A stretch of DNA of 64,000 nt from contig JANQED010000132.1 in NCBI GenBank assembly GCA_028278545.1, forward strand, positions 1-64,000, given 5' to 3'. A model generated the notes under the pieces. It was not told where the DNA came from. It searched no databases and worked only from the letters and a program-made list of their open reading frames with translations. Of the stretch, positions 8,348 to 16,749 are shown piece by piece. The position numbers and the translations under genes were made by a program. The DNA is from Anaerolineales bacterium (GTDB taxonomy: Bacteria; Chloroflexota; Anaerolineae; Anaerolineales; UBA11858). Numbering within the stretch: the stretch's first letter is position 1; every line of letters starts with the position of its first letter.

Positions 8348-8735
8348 ACCCGATTGCGCGGGGAAACTGCCCATAGAAGCCGTGCGCGGGTTGAAACTTT
8401 TCAACGACGGTGAATATTGGAAAGCCCATGAAGCTTTGGAAGAGGCCTGGCTGGCCGAAAGCGCCCCGGTGGGCAATTTGTATAAGGGAATCTTGCAGGC
8501 GGGTGTGACTTACCTGCATATCGAGCGGGAGAATTACCGCGGGGCGATCAAAGTATACCGTCGGGCGATGCGTTGGCTGGAAAAATACCCGGCTACCTGT
8601 AAGGGGATAGAGGTCGCTCAACTTCGGGCGGATTTGAGCGCGGCCATCGCCGCAGTAAAAAGGTTAGGCCCTGATAGGATGGCCCAGTTCGACCCGCAAT
8701 TATTCAAGCCTGTGATTTGGGCACCCTCCGAATAA
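8328..8735 (+). CDS. DUF309 domain protein
   Basis: 135 aa, GTG start inside the end of the SDR gene. The motif GLKLFNDGEYWKAHEALEEAW is the DUF309 (PF03745) hallmark, followed by KGILQAGVTYLHIERENYRGA. The family is an all-helical bundle with conserved His and Glu and no established reaction. It closes the four-gene overlapping unit and converges on the phosphodiesterase gene with a 7-nt gap. Confidence 0.85.
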   Translation: MKKTQNKPDCAGKLPIEAVRGLKLFNDGEYWKAHEALEEAWLAESAPVGNLYKGILQAGVTYLHIERENYRGAIKVYRRAMRWLEKYPATCKGIEVAQLRADLSAAIAAVKRLGPDRMAQFDPQLFKPVIWAPSE

Positions 8736-8742
8736 TCACTAT

Positions 8743-10236
8743 CTACTGTTCCAGCACCACCATAAGCCCGGTCATCAAATCCGCCGTAGAGGGCTGGCGG
8801 CCACCCTCCGCAGCACAGCGTGTTTGGATGGCATCGGTGATGGCTCTGCACATCGCCCCGGCCTTAGTCTCATCCATCCCTGGGAAGCCGAAAGCCAGTA
8901 CGGCGCGTGAATCTTCGGGGTGCAGGCCGCCGTGGATGCCGGTGATGGGCGCGCCGAAGTAAAAGCCCTCGGCATAGTTGCTGATGAGCAGCAAATCACC
9001 CGTCATGGGGCCAGCCAGATTGTTCAGGCGGTGGACAGGATCGCTGTAGAGACGTTCCGGTGGAACGTCTCTACAGGTGACGAACCATTCTTCTAATGAG
9101 GCCATTTCACCTTCTGGCGTCAGCGCGCGATAAGGGGCGTACCAACCATCATTTTCGACATCCCGAATCAGCACCCCTGCTAAAGCACCCTGGACTTCCT
9201 CAGCGTATTTCCCAGTAGTATGAGCTTCCCAAAAAGCACGCCCCACCGAAAGCACGTCCCGTTCAAAATCGGGGACAGCAGCCCATCGCCCCTGGCGGTT
9301 CCGCAGGTAAACATAAGCCAAGCCCCCATTGGAAGCGACCACCGCATCACAATTGGGGTCTTCACCAGGGTAATCGTGGACATCTAATCCCAGCGCATCG
9401 AAAAGATGACCCAGCTCGCGTTCATAGGGAAAAGCCAATCGCAGGGAGTGGCGGTCGTCGGGGATGACTTCGATTTGACCATGGTCGGAGAAGAGGGCAA
9501 CTAGCACGGAGCGATCAGTGGTTAGCGACGCTATCGCATCCCACAGTGCGCCGATCATCGGGTCAACATAGTCAACGAGATAATCCATTTGCGCACCGGG
9601 GCCGTGGATGTGTGACTCGTGGTCCAGGCCCAAGAAGTGGATGGTCAGGATATCAGGCATACCGTGCTTATCCAGGTGATTGAGCGCATCGTCCAAAATA
9701 CGGCGGTCGTATTCTGCGGAACTGAGGCCGAAGAGGTTCCCACCTTTCGTAAAGCGGGCCAGATCGGTCAGCGAGGGCTTAAGCCAGGTTCCCGCGCCGG
9801 CAGCGTACATGTTGCCAGCCACCACTGAACGCCAGCCTCGTTCAGCCAGGTGTTGGTATAGGGTCGGCCTTTGCAGACAGCGGGCTGCCAGGCCATCGGT
9901 AAAGACACGCACAGCGTCATCGACGGCAAGCGTGTCCCCAACGTCGAAGGCGTAGTGCCGCGGCACACCATTGCTGTGAGTCCCGAAACGATCAAAGAAC
10001 TGATTCCCAGGGATGCCATGCTGTGAGGGATGAGCCCCGGTAAAGAGAGAGGCCTGGGAGCAGAAGGTGATGCTGGGAGCGGTCGCCAACACAGGGATTT
10101 GCGCGCGGCACGCAACTTCAGGCCCGCCCAGCAATCGAGAGATATGGGGAATACGATCTTCAGTTAGAGCGCTCTCGAACACATCCCGGCGCAGGCCGTC
10201 TATGTCGATCAAAAGAAGCGCAGGAGAAGATGGCAT
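8743..10236 (-). CDS. Type I phosphodiesterase / nucleotide pyrophosphatase family protein
   Basis: 497 aa. Alkaline-phosphatase-superfamily metal site: LLLIDIDGL, nucleophile region SITFCSQASLFTG with candidate Thr, HPSQHGIPGN, FLGLDHESHIHGPG, FSDHGQ and GIHGGLHPEDS. The family hydrolyses phosphodiester or pyrophosphate bonds of nucleotides, or removes phosphonate/phosphoglycerol groups. The substrate is unknown. No signal peptide is seen, so it is probably cytoplasmic. An in-frame 33-bp perfect palindrome (see repeat) encodes CRDVPPERLYS near the C-terminus. It is the last gene of the 14-8.7 kb minus-strand unit, 6 nt from the cyclase gene. Confidence 0.85.
   Translation of the reverse strand: MPSSPALLLIDIDGLRRDVFESALTEDRIPHISRLLGGPEVACRAQIPVLATAPSITFCSQASLFTGAHPSQHGIPGNQFFDRFGTHSNGVPRHYAFDVGDTLAVDDAVRVFTDGLAARCLQRPTLYQHLAERGWRSVVAGNMYAAGAGTWLKPSLTDLARFTKGGNLFGLSSAEYDRRILDDALNHLDKHGMPDILTIHFLGLDHESHIHGPGAQMDYLVDYVDPMIGALWDAIASLTTDRSVLVALFSDHGQIEVIPDDRHSLRLAFPYERELGHLFDALGLDVHDYPGEDPNCDAVVASNGGLAYVYLRNRQGRWAAVPDFERDVLSVGRAFWEAHTTGKYAEEVQGALAGVLIRDVENDGWYAPYRALTPEGEMASLEEWFVTCRDVPPERLYSDPVHRLNNLAGPMTGDLLLISNYAEGFYFGAPITGIHGGLHPEDSRAVLAFGFPGMDETKAGAMCRAITDAIQTRCAAEGGRQPSTADLMTGLMVVLEQ
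9044..9076. repeat. Perfect palindromic element inside a coding region
   Basis: CTGTAGAGACGTTCC, GGT, GGAACGTCTCTACAG: two perfect 15-bp arms with a 3-nt loop. It lies in frame in the phosphodiesterase and adds about 11 residues. The sequence resembles short palindromes that I recall as dispersed repeats in cyanobacterial and Chloroflexota genomes; that is memory, not a search. Confidence 0.8.
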
Positions 10237-10242
10237 TACGTC

Positions 10243-10878
10243 TTACTCGACCAAGATCGCTCGCGCAGGGGCGCCATCGCTGCCCTGAATCTTGAGCGGC
10301 AAACAGTAAAGAGCATACTCCCCCTGCTCAACTGCGGAAAGATCGAGGCCCTCCACAGCGATGACCCCGGCGCCTAGCAAAATGCGATGCGTGGGGACGC
10401 CATCTCGGAAAGGCGCGACGGAGAGATAATCCACACCGACGAGCTTGATACCGCGCTTCACCAGCCACTCAGCCGCCCCGGCATCGAGGGCGACGAAATC
10501 CTCCTGGAAGGCCTTCTCCCCCGCGGCCCACCAAGCGGAATTGCGCGTCTTGAGCAACAAGCGCGTGGTCCCGGCGGGGATGTCAGCGGCCTGCAGATCA
10601 GCAGCAGTGATATCCACGCCGACATCTGGCAGATGCACGACCAGGGCCGGGCCAGTCAGCACCTCGAGGGGCAGGGATTCCACTGTTTTCGCCTCCCCAC
10701 CCAAGAAGTGGTAAGGGGCATCCACATGCGTGCCAATGTGCACTGCCGCAGAAAGGTGAGTGACATTGGCATCCGCCCCATCTTCCATCTTGCTGATCCT
10801 TTTGAGTTGAATCTTAGGATCACCCGGCCAAGTGGGCAGATCGGGGCTAATTGTCAAAGAAATATCGTGAATTTGCAT
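10243..10878 (-). CDS. Cyclase-family metal hydrolase (kynurenine formamidase-like)
   Basis: 211 aa from the ATG at 10878 with AGGAAAAG upstream; the longer track start at 10947 has no SD and lengthens the protein beyond the family norm. The metal motif HIGTHVDAPYHF is the family signature (HxGTHxDxPxH). The opening DISLTISPDLPTWPGDP is also typical. Members hydrolyse N-formylkynurenine or related amides and lactones with zinc or manganese. The context here (NSAR-type racemase and a GNAT acyltransferase) suggests an N-acylamino acid or similar amide substrate, but this is inference. Confidence 0.85.
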   Translation of the reverse strand: MQIHDISLTISPDLPTWPGDPKIQLKRISKMEDGADANVTHLSAAVHIGTHVDAPYHFLGGEAKTVESLPLEVLTGPALVVHLPDVGVDITAADLQAADIPAGTTRLLLKTRNSAWWAAGEKAFQEDFVALDAGAAEWLVKRGIKLVGVDYLSVAPFRDGVPTHRILLGAGVIAVEGLDLSAVEQGEYALYCLPLKIQGSDGAPARAILVE

Positions 10879-10910
10879 GGGCTTCTTTTCCTGAAAGTTG
10901 AAATATTGGG

Positions 10911-12020
10911 CTAACTCCCCAATGTGAGATGTTTCAATGTGAAGCATTCCAACGCCTCGCGGTCGATGGTCACACCCAAGCCGGGGCCTTCGGGGACATT
11001 GATGGTGCTGTCGGGGTTGAGGGAAAACCGCTCATGGGTGATATCTTGGGCATAATAGCGTTCTGTGGCTGAGATATCGCCGGGGAGAGTGAAATTCGGC
11101 AAGGAAGCTAAAGCCAGGTTGGCCGCCCGCCCAATGCCGGTTTCGAGCATCCCGCCGCACCAGACCGGCACATCCTGAGCCTGGCACAAATCATGAATAG
11201 CGACGCCCTGGCTGATCCCGCCGACCCGGCCTTGTTTGATATTGACAATCCGGCAGGCGCCCATCTCCAGAGCCTGGCGGGCGTGCCGAGGCGCGGTGAT
11301 GCTCTCGTCCAGGCACAAGGGTGTGCGGAATCCCTCCTGCAATTTGGCGTGATCCCAGAGATCATCCTCCGCCAGGGGCTGCTCAATGAGCAGCAGGTCA
11401 TAGTCATCCAACGGCAGCAGAGAGGCAGCGGTGTCCAGCGTGTATGCGGAGTTAGCATCCACCTGCAAGCGCAAATCGGGGTATCGCTCCCGAACAGCCT
11501 GCACCTCACTGACATCTCGTCCGGGTTTGATTTTGAGTTTGACGCGCCGGTATCCTTGAGAGAGATAGGCATCGACGGTTCGGACGAGCGCTTCGGGAGA
11601 TTCTTGCAATCCTACCGAGACTCCAACGTCTACGCGGGTGCGACTGCCCCCCAGGAGTTGGTAGAGCGGACTCCCTTGAGCCTGGCCCTGCAAATCCCAG
11701 AGGGCCATCTCTACCCCGGCTTTGGCCATTTGATGACCACGCACATGAGCAACACGCTGCTGAAACTCCGCTGCGTCTCGAATTTCCTTCCCTAGGATTT
11801 CGGGGAGGAGGAACTCAGTCAAGATGTGCCAGGCAGTTCCACAGGTTTCCCAGGCATAACCAGGATCCCGGTCAGCGACACACTCGCCCCAGCCGACCAA
11901 TCCTTCCGCTTTCGCTTCGATCAGAATGCAGTCGCGAGTATCAACGCGCCCGAAAGAGGTCTCGAAAGGGGCAACCAGAGGCATGCGCAGGTAGTAGAGG
12001 GTGATTTGATCGATTTTCAT
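10911..12020 (-). CDS. o-Succinylbenzoate synthase / N-succinylamino acid racemase family enzyme
   Basis: 369 aa, an enolase-superfamily enzyme of the MenC type 2 (NSAR/OSBS) subgroup. The capping domain is followed by a barrel with the KLKIKPG catalytic Lys, the metal ligands in QVDANSAY, LIEQPLAEDD and LDESI, and a second catalytic Lys in NIKQGRVGG. MLETGIGRAANLALASLPN is characteristic of this subgroup. It either dehydrates SHCHC in menaquinone synthesis or racemises N-succinylamino acids. No other men gene is nearby and a COG3375 GNAT gene lies upstream, so racemisation is favoured. Confidence 0.88.
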   Translation of the reverse strand: MKIDQITLYYLRMPLVAPFETSFGRVDTRDCILIEAKAEGLVGWGECVADRDPGYAWETCGTAWHILTEFLLPEILGKEIRDAAEFQQRVAHVRGHQMAKAGVEMALWDLQGQAQGSPLYQLLGGSRTRVDVGVSVGLQESPEALVRTVDAYLSQGYRRVKLKIKPGRDVSEVQAVRERYPDLRLQVDANSAYTLDTAASLLPLDDYDLLLIEQPLAEDDLWDHAKLQEGFRTPLCLDESITAPRHARQALEMGACRIVNIKQGRVGGISQGVAIHDLCQAQDVPVWCGGMLETGIGRAANLALASLPNFTLPGDISATERYYAQDITHERFSLNPDSTINVPEGPGLGVTIDREALECFTLKHLTLGS

Positions 12021-12028
12021 GGTTTTTG

Positions 12029-12083
12029 TTGGAGGTTGAGATTGGAAGTTAGAGATTGGAGGTTAGAAGTTAGAGGTTGGAGA
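12029..12083. repeat. Heptanucleotide tandem repeat (TTRGARR)
   Basis: Eight imperfect units lie in the short gap between the GNAT stop and the racemase start: TTGGAGG, TTGAGA, TTGGAAG, TTAGAGA, TTGGAGG, TTAGAAG, TTAGAGG, TTGGAGA. All follow TTRGARR except one that is a base short. A shorter related run (TTGGAGGTTGGAGA) occurs inside the heparinase-like gene at about 47342-47356. Confidence 0.75.
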
Positions 12084-12096
12084 GGAGAGAGGTCGC

Positions 12097-12969
12097 CTAT
12101 AACTGGGCCTCTCCGTGACTGAGAACATAATAGCTGCGCGACCGAGCTCCGGGCACGAAGACGAAGTCAGAGGCGATATAGCCACCAGCGAATGATCCTT
12201 CAAATATCTCCCGGGTATGCAAACGCCAGGCTAAGGCCAAGTCAGGTGAGGCTTCTTTGAGCGCCAGGAAGTCGGGGGGGATCTCAACCAAAAATTGGGG
12301 CACAGGGGATTGGGGCAGCGGGGGAGAATCAGCAAGAGGCTCCAAAAAGCCATCTTCACGAATCTTGGCCGGGTAGAGCACTACTGCCCCGGCACCTGTG
12401 AAATGGTCCAAACTCAGGCGACGGCGTTTCTTTTGGTCTAATCGTTCCTCTACGCGTGGGGTATTCAGCCACCAGTCCACCTTGAAACGGTCAGATGGCA
12501 GGCCGACGTTTAGACCGTCGCGCATCTCACCATAGTATTCTCGGATATAAGTGTTGCAAACTGCGCCCAACTTGGCGATATTCAAATTTGCATTTCTACT
12601 TTGTAATGGATCATACGTCCAGTTGATGTGCTCGAGGCCCTGGCCGCGCACGATTCGCCGTTGAGCGCACTTGAGGGTATATCCAAGACCGCGGTCGCGA
12701 TAATCTGGGTGGATACTGGCCATGTGGGAAGCGTGTTTCAGGCGAGGCTGCCCTGATGTCACTTCTATCCCCGGAAAACCGAACACAAACCCGACCAACT
12801 GATCTCCATCAAAAGCCCCAATCAACAACCCGCCATTATTCGTAACCGCCCGAAGCATATGCACGGGTACGATTTCTGTTTCATCCCCCGGCCATACCAG
12901 CCGTTCCAACTCCTCCACGGCAGCCATTTCATCAGGGGTATCTAGAACACGGATATCTAACGCTGCCAT
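12097..12969 (-). CDS. COG3375-type GNAT acyltransferase
   Basis: 290 aa from the ATG at 12969, one nt after the stop of the upstream SDR (TGATATG), in place of the track start at 13029. GNAT acyl-CoA site: HPDYRDRGLGYTLKCAQRR. The stretch WTYDPLQSRNANLNIAKLG, then CNTYIREYYGEM and DRFKVDWWL, is characteristic of the COG3375 family. Members of that family are found beside NSAR genes in Bacillus relatives and are proposed to succinylate D-amino acids. A Pro-rich linker (DSPPLPQSPVPQF) looks like a degenerate microsatellite insertion. It should work with the racemase downstream. Confidence 0.82.
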   Translation of the reverse strand: MAALDIRVLDTPDEMAAVEELERLVWPGDETEIVPVHMLRAVTNNGGLLIGAFDGDQLVGFVFGFPGIEVTSGQPRLKHASHMASIHPDYRDRGLGYTLKCAQRRIVRGQGLEHINWTYDPLQSRNANLNIAKLGAVCNTYIREYYGEMRDGLNVGLPSDRFKVDWWLNTPRVEERLDQKKRRRLSLDHFTGAGAVVLYPAKIREDGFLEPLADSPPLPQSPVPQFLVEIPPDFLALKEASPDLALAWRLHTREIFEGSFAGGYIASDFVFVPGARSRSYYVLSHGEAQL

Positions 12970-12970
12970 A

Positions 12971-13909
12971 TCAATTTCGCCGACGAAAAGCAGTGCGCAA
13001 GAAATGTAAACGCCAGTCTCGCCCTTCAAGGTAAGCCAGCCGATGAGAGAAGCGCGAGGGCATCAGATTAAATACGCGCGGGATGGTGTCTAGCTGGCAG
13101 GTACGATTGGCGGCCATATAATCGATCCAATAGACGGATGCAGGCGATGCAGGCAACACATACTCGAGAAGCACCGTCAAAGCCCGTAAATAGGGAGGGG
13201 AAACCGACAGGATCGTCCGTCTGCTGCCAAGCACCCCCATAATGATCATCACCACCTCACGCAAGGGCAGATATTCCGGGCCTCCGATCTCATAAACCTG
13301 ACGACGGGTATCATCATCTTCCAACGCCCAGGCCAGACAGGTAACTAAGTCTTCTACCCACAGCGGCTGAATGAGGGTATCACCATCTCCAGGGACAAAG
13401 AAAACAAAGGGGGTCGATGACAATAATTGGGCCAGGCTGATCGAAAAGCCATCATCAGGGCCAAAGACAACCGCGGTGCGCATGATGGTGTAATCGATCT
13501 CGCTGCGGCGGAGTTGCTCTTCAGCAATCGCTTTGGCTTTGAAGATCGGGTATGCAGAAGCCCGATCTGCACCTAAATGGCTGAGATAAAAGAAACGATC
13601 TACGCCGGCATCCAGGGCGGCATTCAGCACAGTTTGAGTCCCCCTGACATCGACATCCAAGAGATCAGCTTCCGCCCCTCTGCGCTCCACACCGGCCAGG
13701 TGATAGATCGTATCTACCCCGACCATCGCGGCTCGCAAACCGCGTTCATCTCCCAGACCGGCAACCGCTACTTCTACTGGGACACCGAGCGGAAGGCGCG
13801 GCGATCTCCGTGATGGCCGGATCAGAGTGCGCACTTGATGACCAGCCTCCACGAGATGGCGGATCAACGCCTGGCCGATGAAACCAGTCCCACCGGTAAC
13901 AAGGATCAT
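12971..13909 (-). CDS. NAD-dependent epimerase/dehydratase-like SDR (atypical, NDUFA9-like)
   Basis: 312 aa from the ATG at 13909; the track start (14002) would place a perfect TATAAT inside the gene. Rossmann motif ILVTGGTGFIGQALIRHL, then VDTIYHLAGVERR, YPIFKAKAIAEEQLR (Y/K pair displaced from the classical YxxxK) and a C-terminal IGGPEYLPLREVV. This is the extended atypical SDR class that includes NAD(P)-binding assembly or sugar-modifying proteins. The substrate is unknown. It is first in the minus-strand unit that continues to the GNAT and racemase genes, and it appears to be transcribed without a leader. Confidence 0.8.
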   Translation of the reverse strand: MILVTGGTGFIGQALIRHLVEAGHQVRTLIRPSRRSPRLPLGVPVEVAVAGLGDERGLRAAMVGVDTIYHLAGVERRGAEADLLDVDVRGTQTVLNAALDAGVDRFFYLSHLGADRASAYPIFKAKAIAEEQLRRSEIDYTIMRTAVVFGPDDGFSISLAQLLSSTPFVFFVPGDGDTLIQPLWVEDLVTCLAWALEDDDTRRQVYEIGGPEYLPLREVVMIIMGVLGSRRTILSVSPPYLRALTVLLEYVLPASPASVYWIDYMAANRTCQLDTIPRVFNLMPSRFSHRLAYLEGRDWRLHFLRTAFRRRN

Positions 13910-13913
13910 GGCC

Positions 13914-13925
13914 GAGATTATAGCA
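13914..13925 (-). promoter_or_regulatory. Extended -10 box at a likely leaderless start
   Basis: The minus strand reads TGCTATAAT, then CTCGGCC, then ATG. The -10 ends 7 nt before the start codon, so transcription would begin at the ATG. No SD is present. Confidence 0.6.
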
Positions 13926-14046
13926 TGTCGGGCCTGGCATGGGCCTTGCAACACATCATTGGGCAGGTCAATAGCTTGGAAGCTGCACAATCTAACTTCC
14001 AAGCCGAATAGCCACTAAATTTACAGTACGATCAAACGCTACTACC

Positions 14047-15285
14047 ATGAACCGTATCGGATTTCACTATTTTCCCGACTTCCACCACTACCAGCAAAGC
14101 GACCTTGAAACCTGGCTGCCCAGACTGAAAAATCTAGGCGCCAGTTGGCTGGTCTTGCACACGCCAGTCACACGAGCGCTCCCAGAAAGCTTCATCCAAG
14201 GGCTGCTCGAGGCAGATATCGAGCCAATTCTGGATTTCCAGTTCTCTCCTGAAAAGATGCCTTCATTGGAAGATTTCGAACTGTTCTTCAGGATATACGC
14301 TCGATGGGGTATCAAATACACGGTCTGGCTGGATCGGCCTAATATGCAAAACACCTGGGGGGGGTCATCCTGGGCTCAGAGCGACCTAGTGGAACGCTTT
14401 CTCGATCTACACCTGCCATTGGGGGAAGCCTGTGTTAAAGCCGGGCTGACCCCCATTTTGTCTCCCTTGCAGCCCGGCGGTGATTATTGGGACACGTCCT
14501 TCCTCAAAGCCGCTTTAGAGGGCATACAGAGACGCGGACATCAGGCTCTCATCGACAAACTCATCCTGGGAGCTTATGCCTGGGATGCTGATCACTCGCT
14601 CAACTATGGCAAGGGAGGTCCCGAAAGCTGGCCGGGGGCGCGTCCATATTTCACACCCAAGGGCGAGCAAGATCAGCTTGGTTTTCGCATCTTCGATTGG
14701 TATGACGCCATCGTTAAATCGGTGCTGCTCGAGTCGCGGCCAATTTTCTTGTTTGGATTGGGAAGCCCTACAGAAACACAGAAGACCTTGCACATCGCCC
14801 AGTTGTTGAGCGGGGAGAAGGCCGAGGGGTTAGAGCCTATCCCGGAATTTGTGTTGGGAGGCGCGTTTTGGCTGCTGTCTGCCCCCGAGGGGAGTCAACA
14901 TGCCCCCCAAGCCTGGTATCAGCCCAACGGAGAGACACTGCCGATTGTCGAAGAGATGCTTCACTGGCAGGGAAGCCATCCAAAACAGGTCCCACCCTCC
15001 CCGAGGGAGTCCCATCTCATCTCTCATTATGTATTGCTGCCGTCTTACGAATGGGGCGTCCCCGATTACCATCTAGATGCCCTGCGCCCATATATCAAAG
15101 CCCACCAACCGACCGTCGGATTTTCGATGCAGGAGGCGGCAAAAGCCCGTAGGGTGACCGTAATCGGATCGCCAGCAGAGTACCCCGAAAAAGCAATCCG
15201 GCAGCTACGTTCCAATGGCTGCGTCGTGGAACGGGTCGAGGGCGATGGCATAACTCTTGCATCAAAAATAGCCAAGCTGACTTAG
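14047..15285 (+). CDS. Hypothetical protein, probable TIM-barrel (glycosidase-like)
   Basis: 412 aa. The N-terminal 330 residues alternate strand and helix in a barrel-like way: RIGFHYFPDFHHY, LGASWLVLHTP, ADIEPILDFQF, YTVWLDRPN, LTPILSPLQPGGDY, DKLILGAYAWDADHSLNYG and RPIFLFGLGSP. This resembles glycoside-hydrolase-like barrels, though I cannot name the family or point to a catalytic pair. The last 70 residues (RVTVIGSPAEYPEKAIRQL) look like a separate small alpha/beta domain. There is no signal peptide. It precedes ftsZ by 21 nt, so they may be co-transcribed. Confidence 0.6.
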   Translation: MNRIGFHYFPDFHHYQQSDLETWLPRLKNLGASWLVLHTPVTRALPESFIQGLLEADIEPILDFQFSPEKMPSLEDFELFFRIYARWGIKYTVWLDRPNMQNTWGGSSWAQSDLVERFLDLHLPLGEACVKAGLTPILSPLQPGGDYWDTSFLKAALEGIQRRGHQALIDKLILGAYAWDADHSLNYGKGGPESWPGARPYFTPKGEQDQLGFRIFDWYDAIVKSVLLESRPIFLFGLGSPTETQKTLHIAQLLSGEKAEGLEPIPEFVLGGAFWLLSAPEGSQHAPQAWYQPNGETLPIVEEMLHWQGSHPKQVPPSPRESHLISHYVLLPSYEWGVPDYHLDALRPYIKAHQPTVGFSMQEAAKARRVTVIGSPAEYPEKAIRQLRSNGCVVERVEGDGITLASKIAKLT

Positions 15286-15306
15286 CTTGACAAGCGGAGC
15301 AAAAAC

Positions 15307-16470
15307 ATGGATACGAACTCTCATACAGCCCCAACAAAACCGACCCAAATTGCCCAGCAGATGCATCAACCGCGCATCAAAGTCCTCGGCTTAGGCGGCG
15401 GCGGCAGCAATGCTGTCGACCGCATGTTGGAGCTAGACCTGCGCGGGGTGGAATTTATCGTTGCAAACACCGACCTCCAGGCGCTCAGATACAGCAAGGC
15501 CCCTACGACGATCCAGCTTGGACCCAAATCAACGCGAGGCTTAGGCGCTGGGGGGCAGTCTTCGGTAGGGGAAGCTGCCGCCATCGAAAGCCGCAACGAG
15601 CTGGCAGATGCGCTAAAGGGGGCAGACATGGTCTTCTTGACCGCAGGCATGGGCGGAGGCACAGGCACGGGGGCGATCCCCATTGTTGCCGAGATCGCCA
15701 AAGCCCAAGATGTGGTCACGATTGCTGTTGTGACGACCCCTTTCTCCTTTGAGATGGGCCGCCGCCAACTAAACGCCATGGAGGGGCTCAAAAAATTGCA
15801 GCAGCACGCCGACACGTTGATCACAATCCCCAACGACCGCCTGCTCTATGCCACGCCCAAAGATTTGCCCCTGGATACAGCCTTCAGGCTGGCAGACGAT
15901 GTGCTCCGCCAGGCGGTGCAAAGCATCACAGAGCTGATCACCGAACCTGGCCTGATTAACGTTGATTTCGCCCACATCCGCCGTATGATGCACTTGGGCG
16001 GCGGGGCTTTGATGGCAATCGGCTATGGCAAAGGAGAAAACAAAGCTCTCAAGGCCGTCCAACAGGCCCTGGAACACCCCCTGCTCGAAACCGTTTCCCT
16101 TCATCGAGCCGCTGGCGTGATCGCTAATTTCACCGCCAGTGATGAACTGACCCTGATAGAGGTCAGCGAGGCGCTGCTTTTCTTGCAAGAGCAGGCCAAC
16201 CCGGACACGGAAGTGGTTCTAGGAACGACTCCCAAGGAGCACATGGGAGATCGGGTACAGGTCAACTTGGTAGTGACCGGCCTGGGAGCCCCCACCCTGG
16301 AAGAGGTGCTTTTGGGCGCAGAGCAGCCCCACCAGGATGTCAAAACCGTCCAGGTTCCCGATCCATCTTCCCAAAACCAGGCAGTTACGCACCCCATTCC
16401 ATCGATCATTTCATCGGATCTGGATATCCCTGCCTTTCTACGACGTCAAAGCCGCGTCATCGGCGGGTAA
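15307..16470 (+). CDS. ftsZ: Cell division protein FtsZ
   Basis: 387 aa tubulin-like GTPase that forms the division ring. Motifs: KVLGLGGGGSNAVDRM, the tubulin signature GMGGGTGTGA, synergy-loop region and the C-terminal peptide LDIPAFLRRQ, which binds FtsA/ZipA-type partners. A GGAG SD precedes the ATG. The gene is outside any dcw cluster: no ftsA, ftsQ or mur genes adjoin it. It is followed within 300 bp by two very small genes. The variable linker before the C-terminal peptide is short, about 45 residues. Confidence 0.95.
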   Translation: MDTNSHTAPTKPTQIAQQMHQPRIKVLGLGGGGSNAVDRMLELDLRGVEFIVANTDLQALRYSKAPTTIQLGPKSTRGLGAGGQSSVGEAAAIESRNELADALKGADMVFLTAGMGGGTGTGAIPIVAEIAKAQDVVTIAVVTTPFSFEMGRRQLNAMEGLKKLQQHADTLITIPNDRLLYATPKDLPLDTAFRLADDVLRQAVQSITELITEPGLINVDFAHIRRMMHLGGGALMAIGYGKGENKALKAVQQALEHPLLETVSLHRAAGVIANFTASDELTLIEVSEALLFLQEQANPDTEVVLGTTPKEHMGDRVQVNLVVTGLGAPTLEEVLLGAEQPHQDVKTVQVPDPSSQNQAVTHPIPSIISSDLDIPAFLRRQSRVIGG

Positions 16471-16493
16471 GCACCAGAGGATAGGTTCGCATT

Positions 16494-16739
16494 GTGGACG
16501 CAAAAACGATCAAAACAATCACCAAGCAGGTCTCTCGAAAATTCCCTGACGTGTCGAATATCAAACCCCAGGTGAAGAAGCAACCTCAACCAAAGAACGT
16601 CAAGGGAGATGGGCCCCCAAACTACTTGTTGCTCTATAAAACACAGAGTAAAGGGCCAAAGGGAAAGACCATCCCCCGGGTAGTGAGAGTAGTCGTCTCT
16701 CCCCAGGGGAAAGTCCTAAAAATGACAACCTCGAAATAG
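16494..16739 (+). CDS. Small basic conserved hypothetical protein
   Basis: 81 aa, GTG start 23 nt after ftsZ. It is Lys-, Pro- and Gln-rich in the first half (QVKKQPQPKNVKG), then has a beta-rich half (YLLLYKTQSKGPKGKTIPR, VVRVVVSPQGKVLKMTTSK). The charge and size would suit nucleic-acid or ribosome binding, but I do not recognise it. Its position behind ftsZ is the only functional hint. Confidence 0.55.
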   Translation: MDAKTIKTITKQVSRKFPDVSNIKPQVKKQPQPKNVKGDGPPNYLLLYKTQSKGPKGKTIPRVVRVVVSPQGKVLKMTTSK

Positions 16740-16749
16740 AGAATTGCTC

